From positions 1,679,001-1,743,000 of the forward strand of contig NZ_CP032548.1 of assembly GCF_003867015.1 (NCBI RefSeq): a DNA stretch of 64,000 bases, read 5' to 3'. Of the stretch, positions 26,264 to 35,372 are shown in pieces (the first letter of the stretch is position 1; the number at the start of each line of letters is the position of its first letter). A program made the position numbers and the translations under genes. This DNA is from Tenacibaculum singaporense. Its GTDB lineage: Bacteria > Bacteroidota > Bacteroidia > Flavobacteriales > Flavobacteriaceae. The notes below the pieces were generated by a model. That model was not told the DNA's origin. It did no database searches and saw only the letters and a program-made list of their open reading frames with translations.

Positions 26264-28156
26264 ATGATGAAATACATTAAAGGTAAGAAGATTAACATAA
26301 AAGACGATTCTTTAGCAGGGATTACAGTATCGTTAGCAATGATACCAGAAGTAGTAGCCTTTGCTTTCGTAGCTCAAATAAGTCCTATTGTAGCATTGTT
26401 CGGAGCTTTCGTGGTAGGAATTGTTTCCGCAATTTTTGGTGGTAGACCAGGTTTAATCTCTGGAGCAGCTGGTGCCGTAGCTGTAATTTTTGTAAATATG
26501 ATACAAGAAGGACACGCAAAAGGATTGTTGTTTGATACACCTGTAGAAAATATGGGATACTTCTATTTACTAGCAGCTGTAGTTTTAATGGGAGTTATTC
26601 AAGTGTTAGCAGGAGTATTTAAATTAGGGAAATTAGTTAGATTAATTCCACATCCAGTAATGATGGGATTCGTAAATGGTTTAGCCGTTGTTATTTTTAT
26701 CGCTCAATTAGGAATGTTCAAAGAAAACAAGAAGGATATTTTTGGACAAAACATGCGTAAAACTGAATCGAAAGAGTTGGTGTATAAAGTTGCAGATAAC
26801 GAGGTGCAAGATTTAGTGTCAAATGCTGCATTGTTTTCAATTAAAGGAAATTCAATTATTAATAATGAAACAAACCAAGAAGTTTTTGTAAAATCAGAGA
26901 CACAAGTGTTTGATGCAAAAACAAAAAAAGTTGTTTATAATATTGAAAATGGCGGATTTTATTCAGTAAAAGATAGTGGGGTAGTAAAATCTACTTTACA
27001 AGGAACAAAGCTGTATACTATGGTTGGATTAGTATTGTTAACGATGCTAATAATATGGTTACTTCCTAAAGTAACAACAAAAGTACCAGCAGCGTTAACA
27101 GCTATTTTAATTGTTACGTTTGTATCTATTTTCGGTGGATTAGAGTCTATAAATGTTGGAGATTTTATTAGAGATGGAGGAGGAGCTGGTTTGAATGGTT
27201 TTGATGAGATTTCTAAAAAAATGAATTTAGCAGAACTTTGGAGTAATTTACCATTCAACTTAGATACTCTAAAATTTATAGCGCCTTATGCCTTTTTAGC
27301 AGCTTCAGTTGGTTTGATTGAAACGTTAATGACGATGAATTTAGTGGATGAATTAACTGATTCTAGAGGTGATGGTAATAAAGAGTGTGTAGCGCAAGGA
27401 GCTGGAAATATGTTAAGCGGATTGTTTGGAGGAACAGGTGGTTGTGGTATGATTGGTCAAACCGTAATTAATATTAATGCAGGTGGTAGAGGACGCTTAT
27501 CAGGAGTTATGATGGCGGTTACCTTGTTAATTTTTATCCTTTTTGCTGATAAATATATTGAGCAAGTACCTATCGCAGCCTTAGTGGGAGTAATGTTTAT
27601 GATGGTAATTGACACGTTTGCATGGTCAAGCTTTAGAATTATGAACAAAATTCCAAAATCAGATGCAATTGTATTAGTTATAGTATCTGCGGTAACTGTA
27701 ATTTTTGATTTAGCAATTGCTGTATTTGTTGGGGTAATTATTTCAGCATTAGTTTTTGCTTGGGAAAATGCAAAAAAAATTAGAGCGAGAAAACGTTTTA
27801 AAGAAGATGGAACTAAGATTTACGAAATTTGGGGACCATTATTCTTCGGAAGTATTACTGCTTTTAACGAAAAGTTTGATATTAAGAATGACCCAGCTAA
27901 TGTGGAAATTGACTTTGTAGAATCGCGTATTTCTGATCACTCAGCTATTGAAGCTATTTTTATATTAGTAGAAAAATATCAAAAAGTAGGGAAGAAGGTA
28001 ACCTTAAAACATTTAAGTGAAGATTGTAAGGTACTGTTATATAAAGCAAGCCCGATTTTTGCAGACATCATAGAAGAAGCGGTAGATGACCCTCGTTATC
28101 ATTTAGCTGCAAATCCAGAAGATTTTCCAAAGCCATTATCAGAATATAGTTTTTAA
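26264..28156 (+). CDS. SulP-family inorganic anion transporter with C-terminal STAS domain
   Basis: 630 residues from the ATG at 26264 (a second ATG follows at once; a TTG frame from 26207 is rejected because it overlaps the promoter). The SulP core is clear: AGITVSLAMIPEVVAFAFVA, GGRPGLISGAAGAVAV, LVRLIPHPVMMGFVNGLAVVIF and, later, GGTGGCGMIGQTVININAGGRG-type sequence. The STAS domain spans about residues 515-600 (ANVEIDFVESRISDHSAIEAI). Members carry sulfate, bicarbonate or related anions, often with Na+. About 100 hydrophilic residues (26716-27015) interrupt the membrane domain, which is longer than usual. The substrate is not readable. Confidence 0.88.
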   Translation: MMKYIKGKKINIKDDSLAGITVSLAMIPEVVAFAFVAQISPIVALFGAFVVGIVSAIFGGRPGLISGAAGAVAVIFVNMIQEGHAKGLLFDTPVENMGYFYLLAAVVLMGVIQVLAGVFKLGKLVRLIPHPVMMGFVNGLAVVIFIAQLGMFKENKKDIFGQNMRKTESKELVYKVADNEVQDLVSNAALFSIKGNSIINNETNQEVFVKSETQVFDAKTKKVVYNIENGGFYSVKDSGVVKSTLQGTKLYTMVGLVLLTMLIIWLLPKVTTKVPAALTAILIVTFVSIFGGLESINVGDFIRDGGGAGLNGFDEISKKMNLAELWSNLPFNLDTLKFIAPYAFLAASVGLIETLMTMNLVDELTDSRGDGNKECVAQGAGNMLSGLFGGTGGCGMIGQTVININAGGRGRLSGVMMAVTLLIFILFADKYIEQVPIAALVGVMFMMVIDTFAWSSFRIMNKIPKSDAIVLVIVSAVTVIFDLAIAVFVGVIISALVFAWENAKKIRARKRFKEDGTKIYEIWGPLFFGSITAFNEKFDIKNDPANVEIDFVESRISDHSAIEAIFILVEKYQKVGKKVTLKHLSEDCKVLLYKASPIFADIIEEAVDDPRYHLAANPEDFPKPLSEYSF

Positions 28157-28202
28157 ATCGCAGAGCGATAGCCAAATATTTAGGTTAGGTTTTATAAAGA
28201 AT

Positions 28203-28234
28203 AAAAAATCCCGCATAATTGTGCGGGATTTTTA
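28203..28234. terminator. Bidirectional intrinsic terminator
   Basis: AAAAATCCCGCA (28204-28215) pairs with TGCGGGATTTTT (28222-28233) around a 6-base loop, between the convergent SulP and oxyR genes. Confidence 0.85.
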
Positions 28235-28240
28235 TTTTTC

Positions 28241-29182
28241 TTATTTTTTTTGAAGTGGGCTTATAATTTCCACATCGCTAAAAGCAATAGCTCCTCTAAT
28301 TACACTATCAATAGTGCTTTTTAAAGCTTCAATTAATTGCATCTTTAACTGAGATTTGTGATAAATTAAGCTAACTTCTCGTGCAGGTGTTGGGGTTTCA
28401 AATTCTCTTAGATGAGTTTTATCTCGCTCATTTAAGTCCAGCGTATTTAAATAAGGAAGTAATGTCATTCCTAAACCGTCTTTAGATAACTTTATTAATG
28501 TGTCAAAACTTCCACTTTCTAATTGAAAGTGATGCGTCGAACTTCTTTTATTAGTTCTACAAAGATTAATTACACTGTCTTTAAAACAATGTCCGTCCTC
28601 TAATAATAAAATATCATCAACCTCTAAATCATCGACTTTTAATTTCTTTTGTTTAAATAATCGATGTTCGCTAGGAACTAAGCCTACAAAAGGTTCATAA
28701 TATAAAACACGCTCTTTTATGGCTTCATTTTCTAATGGAGTAGCAGCAATAGCAGCATCTATATAACCATCCATTAGCTTTCTAACAATTTCTTCTGTAG
28801 TTAATTCTTCAATAACTAATTGAACTTTAGGGTAGTTTTTGCTAAACGTTTTTAAAAACATAGGAAGTAGTGTAGGCATAATTGTAGGGATTATTCCTAG
28901 TCTAAACTCACCACCTACATAGCCTTTTTGTTGATGTACAATATCAATAATACGATTACTTTCATCAACAATTACTTTAGCTTGCTCTACAATTCGTTTA
29001 CCAACTTCAGTTAATTCAATAGGTTTTTTAGAACGGTTAAAAATTTTAGCATCTAATTCTTCTTCTAATTTCTGAATTTGCATACTCAACGTTGGTTGTG
29101 TAACAAAGCAATGCTCTGCAGCTATGGTGAAGTTTTTATATTCAGCAACAGCTAGTGTATATTTTAATTGTGTTATAGTCAT
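28241..29182 (-). CDS. oxyR: Hydrogen-peroxide-sensing LysR regulator OxyR
   Basis: A 313-residue LysR-type regulator. The N-terminal helix-turn-helix (FTIAAEHCFVTQPTLSMQIQKLEEEL) is followed by an effector domain. The peroxide-sensing Cys pair sits in LLEDGHCFKDSVINLC, spaced as in OxyR (Cys199/Cys208 of E. coli). Oxidation to a disulfide would switch it to an activator. It is divergent from dps with about 115 bp between the starts, a classical target arrangement, so it likely activates dps under peroxide stress. Confidence 0.92.
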   Translation of the reverse strand: MTITQLKYTLAVAEYKNFTIAAEHCFVTQPTLSMQIQKLEEELDAKIFNRSKKPIELTEVGKRIVEQAKVIVDESNRIIDIVHQQKGYVGGEFRLGIIPTIMPTLLPMFLKTFSKNYPKVQLVIEELTTEEIVRKLMDGYIDAAIAATPLENEAIKERVLYYEPFVGLVPSEHRLFKQKKLKVDDLEVDDILLLEDGHCFKDSVINLCRTNKRSSTHHFQLESGSFDTLIKLSKDGLGMTLLPYLNTLDLNERDKTHLREFETPTPAREVSLIYHKSQLKMQLIEALKSTIDSVIRGAIAFSDVEIISPLQKK

Positions 29183-29254
29183 TTCAATAATAATTTTCGA
29201 TAAAGATATTAAAACAATCGATTACCTTTATAGTAAAACTGTTAAAACTTGCTT

Positions 29255-29262
29255 TAAATTTG
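29255..29262 (+). promoter_or_regulatory. -7 element of the dps promoter
   Basis: TAAATTTG fits TAnnTTTG, 36 bases before the dps ATG. No good -33 TTTG is present at the usual distance, as expected for a promoter that depends on an activator such as the divergent OxyR. Confidence 0.45.
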
Positions 29263-29298
29263 TAGTGGAAAAAGTAAAAAACTTAAAATCAAAACAAT

Positions 29299-29769
29299 AT
29301 GTCAATTACAATTTTAGGATTAGATAAACAAAAAACTGAAAACTTAGTAAATGAATTAAATACATTATTAGCAAATTTTCAAGTGTATTATCAAAATGCA
29401 AGAGGGCTACACTGGAATATTAAAGGAAAAAACTTCTTTGAGTTACATATGAAGTTTGAAGAGTTTTATACAGATGCACAAGAAAAAGTAGACTTAATTG
29501 CTGAACGTATTTTAACGTTACAAGGAACACCATTACATACTTTTGAAGATTATACTAGTGTATCAAAAGTACCAGTAGGAAAAAATATTTCAAATGATGT
29601 TGAAGCAGTAAAATTAATTATTGATTCGTTATCAGAATTATTAAAAATAGAACGTTTAATTCTTGATTTGTCAGATAAAGCAGAAGATGAAGGAACAAAC
29701 TCAATGATGAGTGACTTTATTGCAGAACAAGAAAAAACATTGTGGATGATGAATGCTTGGTTAGGCTAA
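29299..29769 (+). CDS. dps: Dps-family DNA-binding ferritin-like protein
   Basis: A 156-residue four-helix protein of normal Dps length. Ferroxidase-site residues are visible in ARGLHWNIKGKNFFELHMKFEEFYTDAQEKVDLIAERI (conserved His, Asp and Glu across the subunit interface). Dps dodecamers oxidise Fe2+ with peroxide, store the iron and shield DNA. Divergent oxyR upstream suggests peroxide induction, and a strong terminator follows. The N-terminus is short, so DNA binding through a Lys-rich tail is not obvious. Confidence 0.92.
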   Translation: MSITILGLDKQKTENLVNELNTLLANFQVYYQNARGLHWNIKGKNFFELHMKFEEFYTDAQEKVDLIAERILTLQGTPLHTFEDYTSVSKVPVGKNISNDVEAVKLIIDSLSELLKIERLILDLSDKAEDEGTNSMMSDFIAEQEKTLWMMNAWLG

Positions 29770-29798
29770 GAATAGTTATCTATGTTTTGGGGATGAAA

Positions 29799-29826
29799 GA
29801 GCAACGTGTTTACGTTGCTTTTTTTG
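29799..29826 (+). terminator. Intrinsic terminator after dps
   Basis: AGCAACGT (29800-29807) pairs with ACGTTGCT (29812-29819) around a GTTT loop, followed by a run of seven T. Confidence 0.85.
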
Positions 29827-29882
29827 TTTTTAGTAAAACGATGTAACTTATTTGTTTTTATGTCGTCCTAAGTATAATAATC

Positions 29883-31271
29883 ATGAAAACAACCCAAATG
29901 AAAAACCGAATCCAACTAAAAAAAATATTACTATTCTCTTTATGTTTTTTATTGACAAGCATAGTTTCAGCTCAAAGTTTAGAGTCAAAAATTGATAAAA
30001 TTTTAAAAGCTCAATTTAAAGATAAAGAAACTGGAGTAGTGGCTTTGGTTGCTAAAAAAGGAAATGTTATTTATAGAAAAGCTTATGGAAAAGCTAATTT
30101 AGAGTTAGATGTAAACATGAAGCCAGAAAATGTTTTCGAAGTAGGTTCAATTACCAAACAGTTTACAGCAGTTTCAATACTAATGTTGCTAGAAGAAGGA
30201 AAACTAAGTTTACAAGACGATATAACCAAGTTTTTACCTGATTATCCAACCCAAGGAAAACAAATTACCGTTCATCACTTATTAACACATACTTCTGGGA
30301 TTAAAAGTTATACCTCAATGCGAAAGTTTGGTGAAGTGATGACTATAGATGAATCTCCTTTAAAGTTTATCGATTTCTTTAAAAATGAACCGATGGATTT
30401 TGAACCAGGAGAACAGTATAAATACAATAATTCTGGGTACTTCATTTTAGGATATATTGTTGAAAAGGTAAGTGGAATGAGCTATCCAAAGTTTGTAGAA
30501 GAAAGAATCTTTAAGAAATTAAACATGAATTCTTCTTATTACGGAAGTCATACAAGATTAATTAAAAACAGAGCAACGGGTCATCAAAAAAGGAATGGAG
30601 AGTTCGTAAATGCTCAATATATAAGTTTAACATTACCTTATGCAGCAGGATCAATTATGTCGAATGTAGATGATATGTTACGATGGCAAACAGCAATTAG
30701 TAATAATACACTAGTTAAAAAAGAAACAATTGATAAAGCGTTTACCAATTACACATTAAATAATGGTAAGAAAATAAACTATGGATATGGATGGGGGCAC
30801 AATGAAATAAATGGTGTTCCAACTATTGAACACGGTGGAGCAATACCTGGATATAGGTCTATGGGAGTATATGTTCCTAGTGAAGATGTGTATGTAATTA
30901 TATTCTCTAATTGTGGAAATCAATCACCAACAAGTACAGCTATAAAAATAGCAGGGTTGGCTATTAATAAACCTTTTTCTACAAATAATAACGCTGTTTC
31001 TTTATCAAAAGAAGAGTTAAAAAAATGGGTAGGTACTTATAAGTTTGAAGATGGAGGAATTCGTATTATTACGATAGAAAATAACCAGCTGTACAGTCAA
31101 AGAGAAGGAAGTTCAAGCAAATTTAAGATTTATCCTACTTCACCAAATAATTTTTCTTTTGAAGACGGATTTTACACGTATAAGTTTTCAGAGAAAAAAG
31201 GAAAGAAAATAGCAATCTTTCAAAACAGAATAAAAAAAGAAAAAGGTATGCTTATGCCTAATCAAAGCTAA
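29883..31271 (+). CDS. Secreted serine hydrolase (class C beta-lactamase/DD-peptidase family)
   Basis: A 462-residue protein with a signal peptide ending TSIVSAQ; a second in-frame ATG at 29898 could also be used. All three active-site motifs are intact: SITK in EVGSITKQFTAVSI, YNN in YKYNNSGYFILGYI and HGG in IEHGGAIPGYRS. The last 90 residues form a beta-rich domain like DUF3471 (KWVGTYKFEDGGIRI). The fold serves beta-lactamases, esterases and D-aminopeptidases, so the substrate is open. It contrasts with the degraded relative at 5277-6776. It is a single gene. Confidence 0.87.
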   Translation: MKTTQMKNRIQLKKILLFSLCFLLTSIVSAQSLESKIDKILKAQFKDKETGVVALVAKKGNVIYRKAYGKANLELDVNMKPENVFEVGSITKQFTAVSILMLLEEGKLSLQDDITKFLPDYPTQGKQITVHHLLTHTSGIKSYTSMRKFGEVMTIDESPLKFIDFFKNEPMDFEPGEQYKYNNSGYFILGYIVEKVSGMSYPKFVEERIFKKLNMNSSYYGSHTRLIKNRATGHQKRNGEFVNAQYISLTLPYAAGSIMSNVDDMLRWQTAISNNTLVKKETIDKAFTNYTLNNGKKINYGYGWGHNEINGVPTIEHGGAIPGYRSMGVYVPSEDVYVIIFSNCGNQSPTSTAIKIAGLAINKPFSTNNNAVSLSKEELKKWVGTYKFEDGGIRIITIENNQLYSQREGSSSKFKIYPTSPNNFSFEDGFYTYKFSEKKGKKIAIFQNRIKKEKGMLMPNQS

Positions 31272-31280
31272 AAAACAAAA

Positions 31281-32060
31281 TTAGAATAAATACTTAATTA
31301 AAATACGAATACTCACAAAGGCAATCAAAATAGCGGTTGCCTTTTTTAGTTGAGTAGGAGTAAAGAATTGGTTACTCATTCTACTACCAATTTGACCACC
31401 AATAAAAACAGTAATTAATAAAATAGAAGTAAGCTTCCAGTTGATAGAAAATTCAGGGTTTGTATACTGACCTATTAATCCAGATATAGAATTTACTAAA
31501 ATAAAAAAGCTTGCTGTAGCAGCTATTTTTTTAGGAGTGTCCCATTTGGTTAAGTGAAGTAACGGAGCTAAGAAAATACCGCCACCAATTCCAACCATTC
31601 CAGAAATAAAACCAATAATTCCGCCATAACCTGCATTTTTTACTAGGTTTAAATCGGTAGTTTTATTGTTGTTGGTAACTACTTTATTAGAAACCCACAT
31701 GGTAATAGCTGCAAAAAGTAGTGTAAAACCTAAAAGAATAAAGAAAAACGTTTGACTTATTCGTAAATAGCCACCCAAAAAAGCCATAGGAATACTAAAT
31801 AAAGTAAGCGGAATAACCTTTTTCCAGCTATATTGTTTTTGTTGCATGTAGAGGAAAACATTACCTGTAACAACCATTACATTACAAAGTAAAGCAGTAG
31901 CTCTTATTTGTGTAAAAAGTAAGCCAGTAAGTGCTAAAACAGCTAAGTAACTAGAACCACCACCAAATCCGACAGAGGAGTATAGAACAGCTACAATAAA
32001 AAAAAGTAAGATTATGTACCAATTAGTACTTAAAACATCTAGAAAAAGAGATATCACCAT
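31281..32060 (-). CDS. TauE/SafE-family sulfite exporter-like permease
   Basis: 259 residues from the ATG at 32060 (a TTG nine bases upstream is not preferred). Seven to eight hydrophobic segments; family hallmarks VLYSSVGFGGGSSYLAVLAL in the first repeat and GGIIGFISGMVGIGGGIFLAPLL in the second, the duplicated G-rich motifs of TauE/SafE. Members export sulfite, sulfoacetate or related organic anions from the cytoplasm. It is followed on the same strand, with 46 bp upstream, by the AraC regulator gene, which may control it. Confidence 0.85.
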   Translation of the reverse strand: MVISLFLDVLSTNWYIILLFFIVAVLYSSVGFGGGSSYLAVLALTGLLFTQIRATALLCNVMVVTGNVFLYMQQKQYSWKKVIPLTLFSIPMAFLGGYLRISQTFFFILLGFTLLFAAITMWVSNKVVTNNNKTTDLNLVKNAGYGGIIGFISGMVGIGGGIFLAPLLHLTKWDTPKKIAATASFFILVNSISGLIGQYTNPEFSINWKLTSILLITVFIGGQIGSRMSNQFFTPTQLKKATAILIAFVSIRILIKYLF

Positions 32061-32106
32061 ATAAAACAAATGTAACTATAAAAGTTTTTTGAAAAAAGCT
32101 GATGAT

Positions 32107-33027
32107 TTATTCTTTTATAAAAGACTTTTTAAATTGCTGAGGAGTAATCATCTCCATTTTTTTAAACTGCCTATTAAAGTAGCTAACATTATTAAATCCT
32201 GATTTGTAAGCTATTTCAGAGATTCGTAGGTTTTTAGATTGCTTTATAAGTTTTTTAGAAAATTTAATTTTTTCAGAATTTATATAATCAATAGGAGAGA
32301 TTCCCAAGGTGTTTTTAAATTTTTTATGAAAATGAGATGTGCTCATACAAGCCTTTTTAGCTAACAATTCTACAGTGATATCTTTATTAGTAAGATTGTT
32401 TTTAATAAACTTAATAACCATGCCAATACGGGTATCTGTAAATGTACCGGAAGGATCATTTAAAATAAAAGCTTTAGCCTTCGTTTGTAATAATCTAACA
32501 ATCAATTCTTGTATCATAAGATCAAGAAGAATGTCTTTAGATTTGTTTTGATTGGTAAACGTATGTACCAAACGTCCAATTAAATGATTAATATCCGTAT
32601 TATGAACAAGGTGGGAAGAAGTTTCGTTTAATTTCCAATGATTGTTTTCGCGTTCTATAGTTACATTGTGATTAAACTTTTCTACAATTTCATCAATCTT
32701 ATCAGAGTCAATACCTAAAGCCAAACATTGAGTGGGATTATCTTTTTTAGCCAAGGGGAAATCTATAATCATTTCTTTGTTAGTTGGCATTACCACAGAT
32801 TCACCAGGGAAAAAATCAAAAGGCTCCATACCTTCTAAATGCATTACTTTTTTTCCAGTGAGCATACTTGCAATCACAGGAAAATCAAAAGTCAAAGAAA
32901 CCTGTTCAGCACTTTTATGAGTCTCAAAAATATTTAACTCAGCATATTCAGCATTATACGTAGTTCTGTTTTCTATTAAAGTAGTAAGCTTTCTGCTTTC
33001 TTTATGTCGACTTAATAAATGGTTCAT
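32107..33027 (-). CDS. AraC-family transcriptional regulator
   Basis: 306 residues from the ATG at 33027 (the frame extends to a TTG at 33033, not preferred). The N-terminal part (about 20-190) is a sensor domain of the AraC-type (AraC_N-like; EQVSLTFDFPVIASMLTGKKVM, FFPGESVVMPTNKEM). The C-terminal part (about 200-300) holds two helix-turn-helix units (LLAKKACMSTSHFHKKFKNTLGISPIDYI; SEIAYKSGFNNVSYFNRQFKKMEMITPQQFKK). Unlike the regulator at 8040-9071 it is soluble. It is upstream of the TauE/SafE permease on the same strand; the ligand is unknown. Confidence 0.87.
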   Translation of the reverse strand: MNHLLSRHKESRKLTTLIENRTTYNAEYAELNIFETHKSAEQVSLTFDFPVIASMLTGKKVMHLEGMEPFDFFPGESVVMPTNKEMIIDFPLAKKDNPTQCLALGIDSDKIDEIVEKFNHNVTIERENNHWKLNETSSHLVHNTDINHLIGRLVHTFTNQNKSKDILLDLMIQELIVRLLQTKAKAFILNDPSGTFTDTRIGMVIKFIKNNLTNKDITVELLAKKACMSTSHFHKKFKNTLGISPIDYINSEKIKFSKKLIKQSKNLRISEIAYKSGFNNVSYFNRQFKKMEMITPQQFKKSFIKE

Positions 33028-33188
33028 AATCAATAGTACAAAAATCTATCTATCCTTTTTTTGAGATAATAGATATGTGTAACAATTTAATAAATACGTT
33101 TAATATTATGTTTTATTTTGATGGTTGATTTAAGTAAAACTTTTACAAATTCAAATTACTGAAATAAAACCCACTTTTCTCCTTTTAT

Positions 33189-33334
33189 ATGAATAAAGAT
33201 CAATATGAATACGGAAGTATACGCACTTAACCATTGATGTAACTGAAGGAAGAGGAGCAAGTTTTTCATTAGAAATTTCTTTAGGAGTTCGTTTCATTAT
33301 ACATTCACGTTTATTGCAACAAGAGGATGAAGAG
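33189..33334 (+). pseudogene. Possible remnant of a small gene upstream of acs
   Basis: In this 400-bp gap, a 13-codon ATG frame (33189-33230) is followed, one frame over, by about 42 open codons (from 33209) reading IRKYTHLTIDVTEGRGASFS and onwards to a TAG near 33334. The second frame has no start codon of its own. Joined by a single frameshift near 33209 they would encode about 50 residues with normal composition, suggesting a decayed or frameshifted gene. I do not recognise it. The rest of 33028-33429 shows only A/T-rich promoter-like sequence. Confidence 0.3.
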
Positions 33335-33429
33335 TAGCATATGTTTTAAGAAGAAGAATTAATAAGTTGATAAACAATTAAAAATGATTTATTTTAGTAG
33401 CTTAAGCTAAAATAAAAAGGAGTATAAGA

Positions 33430-35337
33430 ATGAGTAACTACCACGTAAAAACATTAGAAGAATATTTTCAAGTATATAGAAAGTCCGTTAGAAATCCAGA
33501 ATTATTTTGGGAAGAAATAGCAGAAGAACACTTTGTTTGGAGGAAAAAATGGGATACCGTTTTAGACTATGATTTTGAGAAAACTGAGTTCAAATGGTTT
33601 GAAGGAGCAAAGCTAAATATTACAGAAAACTGTATCGATCGTCATTTGCATATTAGAGGAGACAAAACAGCTATTTTATTTGAACCCAACAACCCAAAAG
33701 AAGAAGCTCAACATATCTCTTATAAAGAGCTACACAAGCGTGTTTGTAAGTTCGCTAATGTGTTAAAAGATCACGGAATTAAGAAAGGAGATAGAGTTTG
33801 TATTTACTTACCAATGATTCCAGAATTAGCTATTTCTGTTTTAGCTTGCGCACGAATTGGAGCAGTACACTCGGTTGTTTTTGCAGGATTTTCATCAACA
33901 GCATTAGCTACGAGAATTAATGATTGCGAAGCAAAAATGGTAATTACTTCAGATGGTTCTTACAGAGGAGCAAAAACTATTGATTTAAAAAGTATTGTAG
34001 ATGAAGCATTAGAAGACTGCCCTAGTATAGAAAATGTATTGGTTGCTAAAAGAATTAATTCAGATATTCAATTAAAAGAAGGACGAGATAAGTGGTTAGC
34101 ACCTTTATTAGAAGAAGCTTATCAAGATTGTGTTCCAGAGATTATGGATGCTGAAGATCCATTATTCATTTTATACACTTCTGGTTCAACAGGAAGTCCA
34201 AAAGGAATGTTACATACCACAGCGGGTTACATGGTATACACAGCATATACGTTTAAAAATGTTTTCAATTATAAAGAGAATGATGTGTATTGGTGTACCG
34301 CAGATATTGGTTGGATTACAGGACATAGTTATATTGTGTATGGTCCGTTAGCAAACGGAGCAACAACTGTAATGTTTGAAGGAGTTCCTAGCTACCCAGA
34401 TTTCGGTCGTTTTTGGGAAATTGTAGAAAAACACAACATAAATCAATTTTATACAGCGCCCACAGCAATTAGAGCATTAGCAAAAGAGAACTTAGAATTT
34501 GTTGATAGCCATAACCTTTCATCAGTAAAAGTGTTAGGTACGGTAGGAGAACCTATAAACGAAGAAGCATGGCACTGGTATAATGATAATGTTGGAAAAA
34601 AGAAAAGTCCAATTGTAGATACTTGGTGGCAAACTGAAACTGGTGGAATTATGATTTCTCCTTTACCTTATATCACTCCAACAAAACCTACTTATGCAAC
34701 ATTGCCTTTACCAGGAATTCAAATAGCATTGATGGATGAAAACGGAAAAGAAGTAAAAGGAAATCAGGTTGATGGAAGATTGTGTATAAAATACCCTTGG
34801 CCATCTATGGCAAGAACTATATGGGGAAATCATCAGCGCTATAAGGAAACATATTTCTCTGCATTCGATGATATGTATTTTACAGGTGATGGTGCTCTTC
34901 GTGATGAGGTAGGCTATTACCGAATTACAGGTAGGGTAGATGATGTAATTATAGTTTCTGGACATAACCTAGGAACTGCACCTATTGAAGATGCCATTAA
35001 TGAGCATCCTGCAGTAGCAGAAAGCGCTATAGTTGGTTTTCCGCACGAAGTAAAAGGAAACGCTTTATATGGTTATGTGATTTTGAAAGAAACCGGAGAG
35101 GTAAGAAATCAAGATAACTTACGTAAAGAGATAAATCAAATTATTACGGAGCATATCGGTCCGATAGCGAAGTTGGATAAAATTCAGTTTACTGAAGGAG
35201 TACCCAAAACACGTTCAGGAAAAATTATGCGTCGTATTCTTCGAAAAATTGCACATAATGAATTAGATAATTTAGGAGATGTTTCTACACTCTTAAATCC
35301 TGAAGTGGTACAGAATATAATTGATAACAGATTATAA
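33430..35337 (+). CDS. acs: Acetate--CoA ligase (acetyl-CoA synthetase)
   Basis: A 635-residue AMP-forming ligase. Motifs: FAGFSSTALATRINDCEAKMV, the phosphate loop LYTSGSTGSPKGML, DTWWQTETGG, and the C-terminal catalytic Lys in GVPKTRSGKIMRRILRKI, the site usually controlled by acetylation. It converts acetate, ATP and CoA to acetyl-CoA in the cytoplasm. An AGGAG ribosome site precedes the ATG, rare for this phylum, suggesting strong translation. It stands alone, followed by a hairpin that overlaps the end of the convergent response-regulator gene. Confidence 0.96.
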   Translation: MSNYHVKTLEEYFQVYRKSVRNPELFWEEIAEEHFVWRKKWDTVLDYDFEKTEFKWFEGAKLNITENCIDRHLHIRGDKTAILFEPNNPKEEAQHISYKELHKRVCKFANVLKDHGIKKGDRVCIYLPMIPELAISVLACARIGAVHSVVFAGFSSTALATRINDCEAKMVITSDGSYRGAKTIDLKSIVDEALEDCPSIENVLVAKRINSDIQLKEGRDKWLAPLLEEAYQDCVPEIMDAEDPLFILYTSGSTGSPKGMLHTTAGYMVYTAYTFKNVFNYKENDVYWCTADIGWITGHSYIVYGPLANGATTVMFEGVPSYPDFGRFWEIVEKHNINQFYTAPTAIRALAKENLEFVDSHNLSSVKVLGTVGEPINEEAWHWYNDNVGKKKSPIVDTWWQTETGGIMISPLPYITPTKPTYATLPLPGIQIALMDENGKEVKGNQVDGRLCIKYPWPSMARTIWGNHQRYKETYFSAFDDMYFTGDGALRDEVGYYRITGRVDDVIIVSGHNLGTAPIEDAINEHPAVAESAIVGFPHEVKGNALYGYVILKETGEVRNQDNLRKEINQIITEHIGPIAKLDKIQFTEGVPKTRSGKIMRRILRKIAHNELDNLGDVSTLLNPEVVQNIIDNRL

Positions 35338-35343
35338 AATAGT

Positions 35344-35372
35344 GAAAAGGGATTCTTATAAGAATCCTTTTT
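35344..35372. terminator. Bidirectional terminator overlapping the response-regulator stop
   Basis: The near-perfect palindrome AAAGGGATTCTTATAAGAAT / CCTTT with flanking T-run forms a hairpin between acs and the convergent response-regulator gene. Its right arm is inside the last codons of the latter. Confidence 0.65.
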
